Assembly: GCF_000227465.1 (NCBI RefSeq)
Contig: NC_016047.1
Coordinates: forward strand, 3,328,857-3,392,856
Direction: 5' to 3'
Origin: Bacillus spizizenii TU-B-10
GTDB lineage: Bacteria > Bacillota > Bacilli > Bacillales > Bacillaceae
DNA: 64,000 bases
Shown here one piece after another: positions 27,100-34,959 of this stretch (its first letter is position 1; the number at the start of each line of letters is the position of its first letter). The notes under the pieces are model-generated. The model was not told the origin of the DNA. It saw nothing but the letters and a program-made list of their open reading frames with translations, and ran no database searches. The position numbers were made by a program, and so were the translations under genes.

Positions 27100-27809
27100 G
27101 ACCGCTTGCCTTCAGGATTCGGGATAAAACGGTAGCCGAGACCGCGAACGGTTACGATATACTCCGGATTGCTCGGATCGCGCTCAATTTTTTCCCGAAG
27201 CTTGCGAATATGAACCATAACGGTGTTGTTGTCGCCGTAAGAAGGATAGCCCCAAACTTTTTCATAAATTTGATCTTTGGAAAGCACCACATTGGGGTGT
27301 TCACAAAAATACTGCAAAAGCTGCAAAAGCTGGGCTGAACAAGCGACGGCTTCTCCGCCTACAATCAGCTCGGCATTTTGCGGAGAAAATGTAAAATAAT
27401 CATATGTATAGGTTTGATTTGAATTCGTTTCTTTCGATTGATATGTCCGCTTGAGGTGCGCCCTGATCCGCGCCGCTAATTCCAGTGGATTAAATGGTTT
27501 TGTGATATAGTCATCAGCCCCAACCGCAAAGCCGGACAATTTATCCGCGTCGGATGATCTTGCCGTCAGGAAAAAAATCGGAGCGTCTGAATACTCTCTG
27601 ATCAGCGTGCAGGCTTCAAAACCGGACATTCCGCCCATCATGACATCGAGCACGATCAAATCAACCTTATTGGCCTTCACAACCGGAATCGCTTCTTCTG
27701 CGCTTGCCGCATCCAGTAAATTTCGATAACCTTCTTTTTCGAGAACGCGTTTGATCATGTCTACAATCGCTTTCTCATCGTCTACGATTAAAATTGACGC
27801 ATTTTCCAC
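27096..27809 (-). CDS. yvrH: OmpR-family response regulator YvrH
   Basis: 237 residues from the GTG at 27809 (MENASILIVDDE), selected because AAAGGAA is 8-9 bases upstream. Receiver domain with D10-D11 and phospho-acceptor D55 (LIVLDVMMGG), then a winged-helix DNA-binding domain ending GLGYRFIPN. It is translationally coupled to yvrG through ATGA. It reportedly affects sigO, lia and wapA expression in B. subtilis; that statement is from memory. Confidence 0.93.
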   Translation of the reverse strand: MENASILIVDDEKAIVDMIKRVLEKEGYRNLLDAASAEEAIPVVKANKVDLIVLDVMMGGMSGFEACTLIREYSDAPIFFLTARSSDADKLSGFAVGADDYITKPFNPLELAARIRAHLKRTYQSKETNSNQTYTYDYFTFSPQNAELIVGGEAVACSAQLLQLLQYFCEHPNVVLSKDQIYEKVWGYPSYGDNNTVMVHIRKLREKIERDPSNPEYIVTVRGLGYRFIPNPEGKRS

Positions 27810-27910
27810 TTTTATGTTCCTTTCTGTCACTGTTTTTTTCATCTTATCATTATATCGTTTATTTTTGGTACATTTTTGAATAGGAAGAGTCTTGCCGAGC
27901 AGAACAAATA

Positions 27911-27940
27911 AAAAACGGGAACGTGGCAGTTCCCGTTTTT
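27911..27940 (-). terminator. sigO-rsoA operon terminator
   Basis: AAAAACGGGAAC and GTTCCCGTTTTT form a 12-bp stem with loop GTGGCA, just past the rsoA stop. Confidence 0.9.
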
Positions 27941-27962
27941 CGTATTTTCAGATGATAAATGG

Positions 27963-28199
27963 TTATGAGTCCTCGTCTACCATATACAAAATAAACTCCC
28001 AAAACCCCGGAACGTCCTGGCACAAAAGCATATCAGCCTTTTCAAACATTTTGATCTTCAGCTCTTGCTCTAAATCTTCTCTTTCTTGATAGGATGTATT
28101 GCAGAGTTTTTTTCTGATCATCGGTGAAAAGCATTCAATCAGATGTTCAATGTCAAATTTATCGTCTTTTTGGTTCTTTGATTCAAACTGGCCGTTCAC
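27963..28199 (-). CDS. rsoA: RsoA, region-2-like half of a two-part sigma factor
   Basis: 78 residues, GTG start at 28199 overlapping the sigO stop by 4 bases (GTGA). The sequence (DKFDIEHLIECFSPMIRKK, YQEREDLEQELKIKMFEKAD) resembles the N-terminal part of sigma region 2 without regions 3-4. In B. subtilis RsoA (YvrHa) is required with SigO (YvrI) for transcription of oxdC-rsiO and yvrJ. Coupled translation fits an obligate 1:1 partner. Confidence 0.92.
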   Translation of the reverse strand: MNGQFESKNQKDDKFDIEHLIECFSPMIRKKLCNTSYQEREDLEQELKIKMFEKADMLLCQDVPGFWEFILYMVDEDS

Positions 28200-28774
28200 A
28201 GCTTACTTTCCCCCTTTTTTTGCGCCGCTAGCTGTTTTCTGATATTCTCAAGCCCTTTTTTATGAATGTTGGAGATGTTTTGCCGGGACTCTCCTAGTGA
28301 ATCGGCAATCTCTTGCATCGTGGCACCATGAAGATAGACTTTCGTCAGCACACTTTTTTGTTTGTCAGTCAGCTTCTGGATCGCTTGGTAGAGCTGATAA
28401 TCCTGAACATGCTGGCTCAAATCATCCTGCATATCTAAAAATGCTTCAAACGCATCGCTTCCAGTTTCGGAAGGAAGTCGTTCTCCTGCTTCCGGATGAT
28501 CGACCGTCAGCGGATACCGTTTTTGGTTTTTGCGAACACGCTTATCAAAATCAATAGAAAAGATCCGAATCATTGAATTCATATACTTGACGATGCGAAT
28601 TTCCTTATAAAATTGCTTAAATTGCTCGTCCAATGATTTTGCATCTTTTTCGTTCGGGCTTTCCATTACGTTTTTGAACAAACGGTAATGCTGAGGATTG
28701 CTCAAAAAATGCTTCACGATGGGATGCTTCATTATCTCCTTACATTTTGACCGTAAAAGACCTTGATAGTCCAT
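28196..28774 (-). CDS. sigO: Alternative sigma factor SigO
   Basis: 192 residues from the ATG at 28774 (a TTG one codon earlier is closer to the GGGAGG and less likely). The C-terminal part is a clear sigma region 4 helix-turn-helix (LTDKQKSVLTKVYLHGATMQEIADSLGESRQNISNIHKKGLENIR), and the N-terminal half carries divergent, weak region 2. It works with RsoA to direct RNA polymerase to oxdC-type promoters and is held in check by RsiO. A matching promoter motif lies upstream of its own gene, implying autoactivation. Confidence 0.93.
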   Translation of the reverse strand: MDYQGLLRSKCKEIMKHPIVKHFLSNPQHYRLFKNVMESPNEKDAKSLDEQFKQFYKEIRIVKYMNSMIRIFSIDFDKRVRKNQKRYPLTVDHPEAGERLPSETGSDAFEAFLDMQDDLSQHVQDYQLYQAIQKLTDKQKSVLTKVYLHGATMQEIADSLGESRQNISNIHKKGLENIRKQLAAQKKGESKL

Positions 28775-28795
28775 CAAACCGCCTCCCTACTAAAT

Positions 28796-28824
28796 TAAAT
28801 GAAGGAAAGCAAAAAAAAGTAAAC
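28796..28824 (-). promoter_or_regulatory. SigO-type promoter of sigO-rsoA
   Basis: Minus strand: GTTTAC (28819-28824), 15-base spacer, TTCATTTA (28796-28803). It matches the motifs before yvrJ and oxdC, indicating autoregulation. Confidence 0.75.
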
Positions 28825-28867
28825 TACTACTTTCTGACTAGCGCTTGTCTTAAATACTCCAGCCGCA

Positions 28868-28897
28868 GTTTACGTTTTCTTGGATTTCCTTCACTTA
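28868..28897 (+). promoter_or_regulatory. SigO-type promoter of yvrJ
   Basis: GTTTAC (28868-28873), 16-base spacer, TTCACTTA (28890-28897), 38 bases before the yvrJ start. Shared with the sigO and oxdC upstream regions. Confidence 0.75.
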
Positions 28898-28935
28898 CAT
28901 ACATGACTGCAAAAAAAGAAGGGAGGTATTTTCCT

Positions 28936-29091
28936 ATGGATCAGGTTTTTATAGAGGAAGTCGTGAAACAGATCAGCAATCTGGGGTTTCCTGCGTTAAT
29001 TGCAATGTACCTGCTGACCCGATTTGAAAAAAAGTTTGATCAGCTTATCGAACTGATGACAGAGTTGAAAGATCAGAAAGCAAAAAATTAA
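28936..29091 (+). CDS. yvrJ: YvrJ-family small membrane protein
   Basis: 51 residues, ATG at 28936 after GGGAGG. It is MDQVFIEEVVKQISNLGFP then a short hydrophobic helix (ALIAMYLLTRF) and a charged helical tail. YvrJ-type proteins are small, holin-like membrane proteins of unknown role. It has its own SigO-type promoter and lies between sigO and oxdC, so it is probably part of the SigO regulon. Confidence 0.88.
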   Translation: MDQVFIEEVVKQISNLGFPALIAMYLLTRFEKKFDQLIELMTELKDQKAKN

Positions 29092-29103
29092 TTTTCAATC
29101 GAA

Positions 29104-29132
29104 GTTGACTTTTCACTGTTTTTTTTCACTTA
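29104..29132 (+). promoter_or_regulatory. SigO-type promoter of oxdC-rsiO
   Basis: GTTGAC (29104-29109), 15-base spacer, TTCACTTA (29125-29132), 80 bases before the oxdC start. Confidence 0.78.
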
Positions 29133-29211
29133 ACAAGGCAGAAGGGAAAACGAAAGGCCTTTCACCTTCTCTTTCTGCTATCACATTTAAATTTCAAGGA
29201 GGAAACATTTC

Positions 29212-30369
29212 ATGAAAAAACAAAATGACATTCCACAGCCAATTAGAGGAGACGAAGGAGCAACAGTAAAAATCCCGCGCAATATTGAAAGAGACCGCCA
29301 AAATCCGGACATGCTTGTTCCGCCGGAGACTGATAATGGTACAGTAAGCAATATGAAGTTTTCGTTCTCTGATACTCATAACCGCTTAGAAAAAGGCGGA
29401 TATGCCCGTGAAGTGACAGTACGGGAGCTGCCAATTTCAGAAAACCTTGCATCTGTAAATATGCGGCTGAAGCCAGGTGCCATTCGCGAGCTGCATTGGC
29501 ATAAAGAAGCAGAGTGGGCTTATATGATTTACGGAAGTGCAAGAGTCACAATTGTGGATGAAAAAGGGCGCAGCTTTATTGATGATGTAGGCGAAGGAGA
29601 CCTTTGGTACTTCCCGTCAGGCCTGCCGCACTCCATTCAAGCGCTGGATGAAGGAGCCGAGTTCCTGCTCGTGTTTGACGATGGCTCATTCTCTGAAAAC
29701 AGCACGTTCCAGCTGACAGACTGGCTTGCCCACACGCCTAAAGAAGTCATTGCTGCGAACTTTGGCGTAACACAAGAAGATATTGCTAATTTGCCAGGGG
29801 AAGAGAAATATATTTTTGAAGAACCAGTCCCAGGATGTTTGAAAGATGACATTGTAGAAGGACCGAACGGCGAAGCGCCTTATCCGTTTACTTACCGCCT
29901 TCTTGAACAGAAGCCAATTGAATCAGAGGGAGGAAAAGTATACATTGCAGATTCAACAAACTTCAAAGTGTCTAAAACGATTGCATCTGCGCTCGTAACA
30001 GTGGAACCCGGCGCCATGAGAGAGCTGCATTGGCATCCGAATACTCACGAATGGCAATACTACATCTCCGGCAAAGCAAGAATGACCGTTTTTGCTTCTG
30101 ACGGCCATGCCAGAACATTTAACTACCAAGCCGGTGATGTCGGTTATGTTCCATTTGCAATGGGTCATTACGTTGAAAACATCGGGGACGAACCGCTTGT
30201 CTTTTTAGAAATCTTTAAAGACGATCATTATGCCGATGTATCTTTAAACCAATGGCTTGCAATGCTTCCTGAAACATTAGTTCAACAGCATCTTGATTTA
30301 GGAAAAGACTTTACTGATATTCTTTCAAAAGAAAAGCATCCGGTTGTGAAAAAGAAAAGCAGTAAATAA
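29212..30369 (+). CDS. oxdC: Manganese oxalate decarboxylase
   Basis: 385 residues, a bicupin. Domain I Mn ligands are H95, H97, E101 and H140, with the active-site lid SENS at 161-164 (E162 is the proton donor of decarboxylases, distinguishing them from oxalate oxidases). Domain II ligands are H273, H275, E280 and H319, with E333. It converts oxalate to formate and CO2, consuming a proton, and is acid-induced in B. subtilis. The ATG follows AAGGAGG. It is followed by rsiO in the same operon, under SigO-RsoA. Confidence 0.97.
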   Translation: MKKQNDIPQPIRGDEGATVKIPRNIERDRQNPDMLVPPETDNGTVSNMKFSFSDTHNRLEKGGYAREVTVRELPISENLASVNMRLKPGAIRELHWHKEAEWAYMIYGSARVTIVDEKGRSFIDDVGEGDLWYFPSGLPHSIQALDEGAEFLLVFDDGSFSENSTFQLTDWLAHTPKEVIAANFGVTQEDIANLPGEEKYIFEEPVPGCLKDDIVEGPNGEAPYPFTYRLLEQKPIESEGGKVYIADSTNFKVSKTIASALVTVEPGAMRELHWHPNTHEWQYYISGKARMTVFASDGHARTFNYQAGDVGYVPFAMGHYVENIGDEPLVFLEIFKDDHYADVSLNQWLAMLPETLVQQHLDLGKDFTDILSKEKHPVVKKKSSK

Positions 30370-30379
30370 AAAACGACCA

Positions 30380-30409
30380 GCTTGCAGAGAGCAATCGTTC
30401 TCTGCAAGC
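30380..30409 (+). other. Strong intercistronic hairpin between oxdC and rsiO
   Basis: GCTTGCAGAGA and TCTCTGCAAGC form an 11-bp perfect stem with loop GCAATCGT. There is no T-run, so it is not a standard terminator. It lies just upstream of the rsiO ribosome site (AAGGAG) and may protect the oxdC 3-prime end or tune rsiO expression. Confidence 0.6.
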
Positions 30410-30429
30410 CTTTATAAGGAGATGTACCA

Positions 30430-30840
30430 GTGAAATATCAAATTTCTTCCAAACGATTATTGCGGCTCTTTATAAAGTACTTGCTGGCCGCGACAGCAGT
30501 AGTGTTCACCTATTTTGCCGTCATGTTTATATTGTTTTCTTTAGCAGGAACGAGCTACCGTTCAGTAGCTCATGTCCTGCTTTTTGCCGTGTTATTTCTT
30601 GTCCTTGGACTATTCTTAGAACCATTTGAACGCCTGATGGTACATAGTTTTACTTTTTTCAAGACAGACAAACGCTTATTCATTCTCCTTGCTGGCATCG
30701 TACAGCTGCTGTTTTTGTGGATGACTGCTCATACAACAGACGAAATGATCAGCGACATCTGGCTGTCCACCACAGAAGAAATGATCGTCGCAGCCGTTTT
30801 TCTTATTTTAGATAAATGCAATTCGGCCATTCCCAGCTAA
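30430..30840 (+). CDS. rsiO: Membrane anti-sigma factor of SigO
   Basis: 136 residues, GTG start with AAGGAG 8 bases upstream. It has four hydrophobic helices (about 14-38, 48-66, 80-100, 113-128) and a short basic N-terminus facing the cytoplasm. In B. subtilis RsiO (YvrL) inhibits SigO-RsoA, so placing it behind a SigO promoter gives negative feedback. The sequence is unlike zinc-type anti-sigma factors. Confidence 0.88.
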   Translation: MKYQISSKRLLRLFIKYLLAATAVVFTYFAVMFILFSLAGTSYRSVAHVLLFAVLFLVLGLFLEPFERLMVHSFTFFKTDKRLFILLAGIVQLLFLWMTAHTTDEMISDIWLSTTEEMIVAAVFLILDKCNSAIPS

Positions 30841-30875
30841 AAAAAGAACGCATTCCAAATGGATGCGTTCTTTTT
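30841..30875. terminator. Bidirectional terminator between rsiO and yvrN
   Basis: AAAAAGAACGCAT(T)CC pairs with GGATGCGTTCTTTTT with one bulged base, with A/T runs on both sides. It directly abuts the yvrN stop codon. Confidence 0.85.
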
Positions 30876-32103
30876 ATTCATAGCGAAGCGCGTCTACAGG
30901 CTGAAGCTTAGATGCCTTGATGGACGGAAGCAAGCCGAAAATAATGCCGACTGCCATTGAAAAGATGAGTGCTCCGACAACAGCCGGAACGGAGACGATA
31001 AAAGGCATCGGAAAAACGACCGTCAGCAGCTTAGCGATGCCGAAGCCCGCTAGCACACCGAGTATTCCGCCAATGCTTGTCAGCACGACAGCCTCAGTTA
31101 AAAACTGAAATAAAATCACACGCCGCTTAGCACCGAGCGCTTTCTTAATCCCGATTTCCCTCGTGCGCTCCGTGACGGAAACGAGCATAATGTTCATGAC
31201 GCCAATACCGCCTACCAAAAGTGAAATACTGGCGATTCCGCCAAGCAGCAATGCAAATGACTGATTAAAGGACTCCACTTCCTGCGCGATCTCCTGAAGA
31301 TCCATCACACTGTACTCTGCTTTTTCCAACTCAGCTTCAGACAGTCCCTGATTTAAAAGATCCGCAGCCATTACACCGGCTTCTTGAATATGCTCAGAAG
31401 AATCAGCCTGCACGGCAATCTGCGTTGGCGCATCAAAGCCTTCAATGAGCGGCCACACTTTTTTCGGCACGTACAAAACCGGGTTCGCGTAGTCGCCTTC
31501 AAACATGCTTTCCTGCTGATCTTTTTCTTTAAAAACACCGGCAACCCTAAACGGCACACCATTCATCTCAATGTTTTGATGCAGAGCGCCTCCGTCTGGA
31601 AACAGTTCATCTCTGGCAGCTTCATTGATCATCACCACTTGGTGTGTGCTGTTTAGTTCGTTTTCCGTCAGCTTTCTCCCTTCGGTTATACGGATTGGGA
31701 ACATATCAAAGTAATCACCGTCGACTCCGTACACTTGGGGGTACGAAACGTTTGTTAAATGAAAAACGCTCGCGCCTTCAGACAAGTAATATAAGGATAA
31801 TCCTTTGACCATAGGATCAGATTTGATCGCCTTTACTGTTTCCTCTGCTACAGGCGGCGCGGACGTATAGGAAACTTGGTAGCCTCCGCCCTCCTCTTCT
31901 CCGCCCGACGGCTGGTAGACAACATTGATCGCGTTATTTCCCATGCCGATCATGCTCTGCTTTAATTGTTCGCTTTGGCCTTTTAGCATCGAAACAATTG
32001 CAATGATTGCCGCTATGCCGATAATGACCCCAAGCATTGTCAGTATGGATCTTAATTTATGAGAGAAAATGGATTGAAAGGAGATTCGAATATGTTCAAG
32101 CAT
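30874..32103 (-). CDS. yvrN: MacB-type ABC exporter permease
   Basis: 409 residues from the ATG at 32103. An in-frame start seven codons earlier is possible, but its own ribosome site would then fall inside the gene. One N-terminal helix (about 18-40), a large extracytoplasmic MacB periplasmic-core-like domain (about 50-270) and three C-terminal helices with the FtsX motif (VTERTREIGIKKALGAKRRVILFQFL). It is the membrane part of the YvrPON tripartite-like efflux system and overlaps yvrO by 8 bases. The substrate is unknown. Confidence 0.9.
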   Translation of the reverse strand: MLEHIRISFQSIFSHKLRSILTMLGVIIGIAAIIAIVSMLKGQSEQLKQSMIGMGNNAINVVYQPSGGEEEGGGYQVSYTSAPPVAEETVKAIKSDPMVKGLSLYYLSEGASVFHLTNVSYPQVYGVDGDYFDMFPIRITEGRKLTENELNSTHQVVMINEAARDELFPDGGALHQNIEMNGVPFRVAGVFKEKDQQESMFEGDYANPVLYVPKKVWPLIEGFDAPTQIAVQADSSEHIQEAGVMAADLLNQGLSEAELEKAEYSVMDLQEIAQEVESFNQSFALLLGGIASISLLVGGIGVMNIMLVSVTERTREIGIKKALGAKRRVILFQFLTEAVVLTSIGGILGVLAGFGIAKLLTVVFPMPFIVSVPAVVGALIFSMAVGIIFGLLPSIKASKLQPVDALRYE

Positions 32104-32785
32104 GGCTGATATCCCCTCTCTCATCTAATACCAATTCTCCATCCCTGATAAAAACCGTTCTGTCAGCTTTTCTGGCGACGTCCGGGTCATGGGTAATCAT
32201 AATAATTGTCTTGCCTTCCTGATGCAGTTCAGAAAACAGCGACAAAATTTGTTCGCTTGATTTGGTATCAAGCGCCCCGGTCGGTTCATCAGCTAAAATA
32301 AACCTCGGCTGATTGACAAGGGCCCTCGCTATCGCCACCCGCTGCTTTTGCCCGCCGGACAGCTTCGGAGGCTTGTAGGCGACTCTGTCTTTTAAACCGA
32401 CCTTTTCCAGCGCTTCATAGGCTCTTTGCCTTCTTTCTTTTTTCTTCACTTTATTATAGATCATGGGCAGTTCGACATTTTGCAACGCGGTGAGACGCGG
32501 CAGCAGATGAAAGGTTTGAAACACAAACCCGATTGATTCGTTGCGGATTTCGGCTAAGGCACCGTCTTTCCCTTTCAATATATCTATCTGGTCAAGCGTA
32601 TAGGTTCCGGAGGTTGGCCTGTCCAAACAGCCTATGATATTCATTAACGTCGACTTTCCAGAACCGGAAGGCCCCATAATCGCCAGAAACTCACCAGCCT
32701 GGACAGTCAGATTGATATGTTTCAAGATTGGAACTTCTTCTTTTCCCAGCTTGTACGATTTCGAAATATTATTCAGTGTCAGCAT
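32096..32785 (-). CDS. yvrO: MacB-type ABC exporter ATPase
   Basis: 229 residues. Walker A GPSGSGKST, signature LSGGQKQRVAIARAL, Walker B FILADEPT and the H-loop TH. It is of the LolD/MacB class, here encoded separately from the permease. It overlaps yvrP by 17 bases and yvrN by 8, so the three are translated as a unit. Confidence 0.92.
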   Translation of the reverse strand: MLTLNNISKSYKLGKEEVPILKHINLTVQAGEFLAIMGPSGSGKSTLMNIIGCLDRPTSGTYTLDQIDILKGKDGALAEIRNESIGFVFQTFHLLPRLTALQNVELPMIYNKVKKKERRQRAYEALEKVGLKDRVAYKPPKLSGGQKQRVAIARALVNQPRFILADEPTGALDTKSSEQILSLFSELHQEGKTIIMITHDPDVARKADRTVFIRDGELVLDERGDISHA

Positions 32786-33962
32786 TGACTGTAACCTGCT
32801 TTCCTTCCTTGACTGCGGGGTCAGGATAGATTACATAATCTTCCGGCGTCAGGCCGCTCTTGATTTCCACCATATCATTTTCATCAGTTTCCCCGATTTC
32901 AACAGGCTGTTTGACCGCTTTCTGCTTCTCATCAGCTTTCCACACGTACGGTTCGCCGTCATCCTGAATGACCATGTCAGACGGCAGCTTGATCTTATCC
33001 GCATCAGCCTCATCACTCATCACTTCGATGTTGACATGATAGCCGACTTCGAGACCTTTATGGCTATCTAATAAAATTGAGAAAGGATAGTTAGAGGATT
33101 GAGGGTTCATTTCTTCTTCAGCAAAACTTTCTGATTCCTCACCCTCGCCTGCTCCTGCTGGAAGCTTGCCGATCGAGGTGACCTTTCCTTTCCACTCGCC
33201 TTCACCGCCTGTTTTCAGCGTGACTCTGACTTTGCTGCCTTTTTTGATTGTGTCCATTAACAGCTCATTGATTTGGCTTTTGACTAGATATTTGCCCGTC
33301 GAAACAATCTGGATATACGGACCTGCTGCCTGGTCACCTGTTGCTCCGTCAGCGATATCCTGATTGACGCTTTGAACGATCCCATTATGCTTGCTTGTAA
33401 TGATATTGGAACCTTTGTTTTTCGTCAGGGCAGCCAGCTCTTTTTGATGCTGCTTCAGCTCAAGCTGGCTTGTTTTTAATTCGAAATTGGCCTGATCAAG
33501 CTCATCTTGAAGCTGGGATTTCTCTTCCTTTCCGGCCGATTTCAGCTGCTTTTCCGTTTCCGTTATTGTTTTTTGTAAACGGCCGATTTGCAGGTTGGTC
33601 ATTTCAATTTGCAAATTGGCTTGCTCAACTTCGTCAGAATGATCCTCACCCTCATACTCAAAAAGTTTATCGCCCTTTTTGACCTGATCGCCTTCTTTGA
33701 CGTATGTTTTTTTAATGTTGCCTTTTTCTGAATCTATGTATACTTTCTGCTGTTTCTCAGGTTCTACCTTTCCAGAAAACGTTTGGCCTGATTCTGATTC
33801 TCCTCCCATGTATACCGCTACCGATTCAGCATAGGGCTCCGATGATACGGCAATTTGGTTCATGTGGGTAAAAAAGTAAAAACCGCCGGCACCGATCCCA
33901 GCTAATACAAGCACACCGGCACATATCGCACCGCCAATAAGCCATTTTTTCTTCTTGGACAC
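32769..33962 (-). CDS. yvrP: Membrane fusion protein of the YvrPON exporter
   Basis: 397 residues: an N-terminal transmembrane helix (about 8-30), a biotinyl-lipoyl-like half-motif (VEPEKQQKVYIDSEKGNIKKTYVKEGDQVKKGDKLFEYE), a coiled-coil hairpin (about 112-185), then beta-barrel domains. In Gram-positives such HlyD/MacA-like proteins hand substrate across the wall. It is the first gene of the operon. A region of about 140 bp upstream lacks other genes. Confidence 0.9.
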   Translation of the reverse strand: MSKKKKWLIGGAICAGVLVLAGIGAGGFYFFTHMNQIAVSSEPYAESVAVYMGGESESGQTFSGKVEPEKQQKVYIDSEKGNIKKTYVKEGDQVKKGDKLFEYEGEDHSDEVEQANLQIEMTNLQIGRLQKTITETEKQLKSAGKEEKSQLQDELDQANFELKTSQLELKQHQKELAALTKNKGSNIITSKHNGIVQSVNQDIADGATGDQAAGPYIQIVSTGKYLVKSQINELLMDTIKKGSKVRVTLKTGGEGEWKGKVTSIGKLPAGAGEGEESESFAEEEMNPQSSNYPFSILLDSHKGLEVGYHVNIEVMSDEADADKIKLPSDMVIQDDGEPYVWKADEKQKAVKQPVEIGETDENDMVEIKSGLTPEDYVIYPDPAVKEGKQVTVNADTE

Positions 33963-34104
33963 AACGATCTCCTCTTTCTGTAAACTATGTAATATTTTCG
34001 AAACATTCTAACCAATATTATCTATTAATTCAAAAAGACTTGCAATCTTTTTATTGAAATGATGGGATCAAATAGAAAAATTGTATTTTCACGGCCGAAA
34101 ATAA

Positions 34105-34133
34105 AAAAATCCCGGCTCTGAACCGGGATTTTT
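34105..34133 (-). terminator. fhuBGC operon terminator
   Basis: AAAAATCCCGG pairs with CCGGGATTTTT over a 7-base loop, abutting the fhuC stop. T-runs on both strands make it bidirectional. Confidence 0.88.
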
Positions 34134-34134
34134 C

Positions 34135-34944
34135 TTACACAGAAACAAGCGCTTTTTCATTTTTAATCAGATCATAGGTCAAGCATACAGGTTTATTTGT
34201 ACGGGGATCAGTCACGATTTCGGCATCAATCTGAAATACCTGCTTCAAAATGTCCGGTGTCATGACCTCCAGTGCGGTGCCTTCCTTGATGACCGTGCCT
34301 TTTTTGAGCGCGATCATATAATGAGAAAAACGGGCTGCGTGGTTAAGATCATGAATGACCATTAAAATCGTCCGCCCCTGCTCTTTGTTGAGTCTGTCAA
34401 GCAGCTGAAGAATTTCAAGCTGGTGTGCGAGATCAAGATACGTTGTAGGTTCATCCAGCAGCAGCAATTCAGTCCCTTGTGCAAGCGCCATGGCAATCCA
34501 CACGCGCTGACGCTGTCCGCCTGACAGTGCCTCAATCGGCCTTTCAGCGAATTCAGCCATGCCTGTTTCTTCAAGCGCCCATTTGATAATCCGGCGGTCT
34601 TCATCATTTAATCTGCCGAATCCTGACTGATGCGGAAACCTGCCGTACGATACCAATTCATACACCGTTAAACCGCTCGGCGCTTCAGGTATCTGCGGCA
34701 GAATCGCCATATCTTTCGCAATGTCCTTTGTAGACATTTTATGAATCGCTTTGCCGTTTAAATAGACGGTCCCTGCATGTGAACGCATAATTCTGGACAT
34801 TGTTTTTAATATCGTTGATTTCCCGCAGCCGTTCGGGCCGATTAAGGTGGTAATTTTCCCTTTAGGAATCGATATATTTAACTCTTCTACAATCACCCTG
34901 TCGCCATAACCGATTCCAAGCTGATCTGTTGATAATGAATTCAT
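34135..34944 (-). CDS. fhuC: Hydroxamate-siderophore ABC transporter ATPase
   Basis: 269 residues with Walker A GPNGCGKST, signature LSGGQRQRVWIAMALAQ, Walker B LLLLDEPTTYLDLAHQ and the switch histidine. It is of the FepC/BtuD class and energises FhuB-FhuG. It is the last gene of fhuBGC, 15 bases after fhuG. In B. subtilis the ATPase is also used with other binding proteins. Fur boxes upstream of fhuB and fhuD imply iron repression. Confidence 0.94.
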   Translation of the reverse strand: MNSLSTDQLGIGYGDRVIVEELNISIPKGKITTLIGPNGCGKSTILKTMSRIMRSHAGTVYLNGKAIHKMSTKDIAKDMAILPQIPEAPSGLTVYELVSYGRFPHQSGFGRLNDEDRRIIKWALEETGMAEFAERPIEALSGGQRQRVWIAMALAQGTELLLLDEPTTYLDLAHQLEILQLLDRLNKEQGRTILMVIHDLNHAARFSHYMIALKKGTVIKEGTALEVMTPDILKQVFQIDAEIVTDPRTNKPVCLTYDLIKNEKALVSV

Positions 34945-34959
34945 ATTCGGCCCCCTCCT

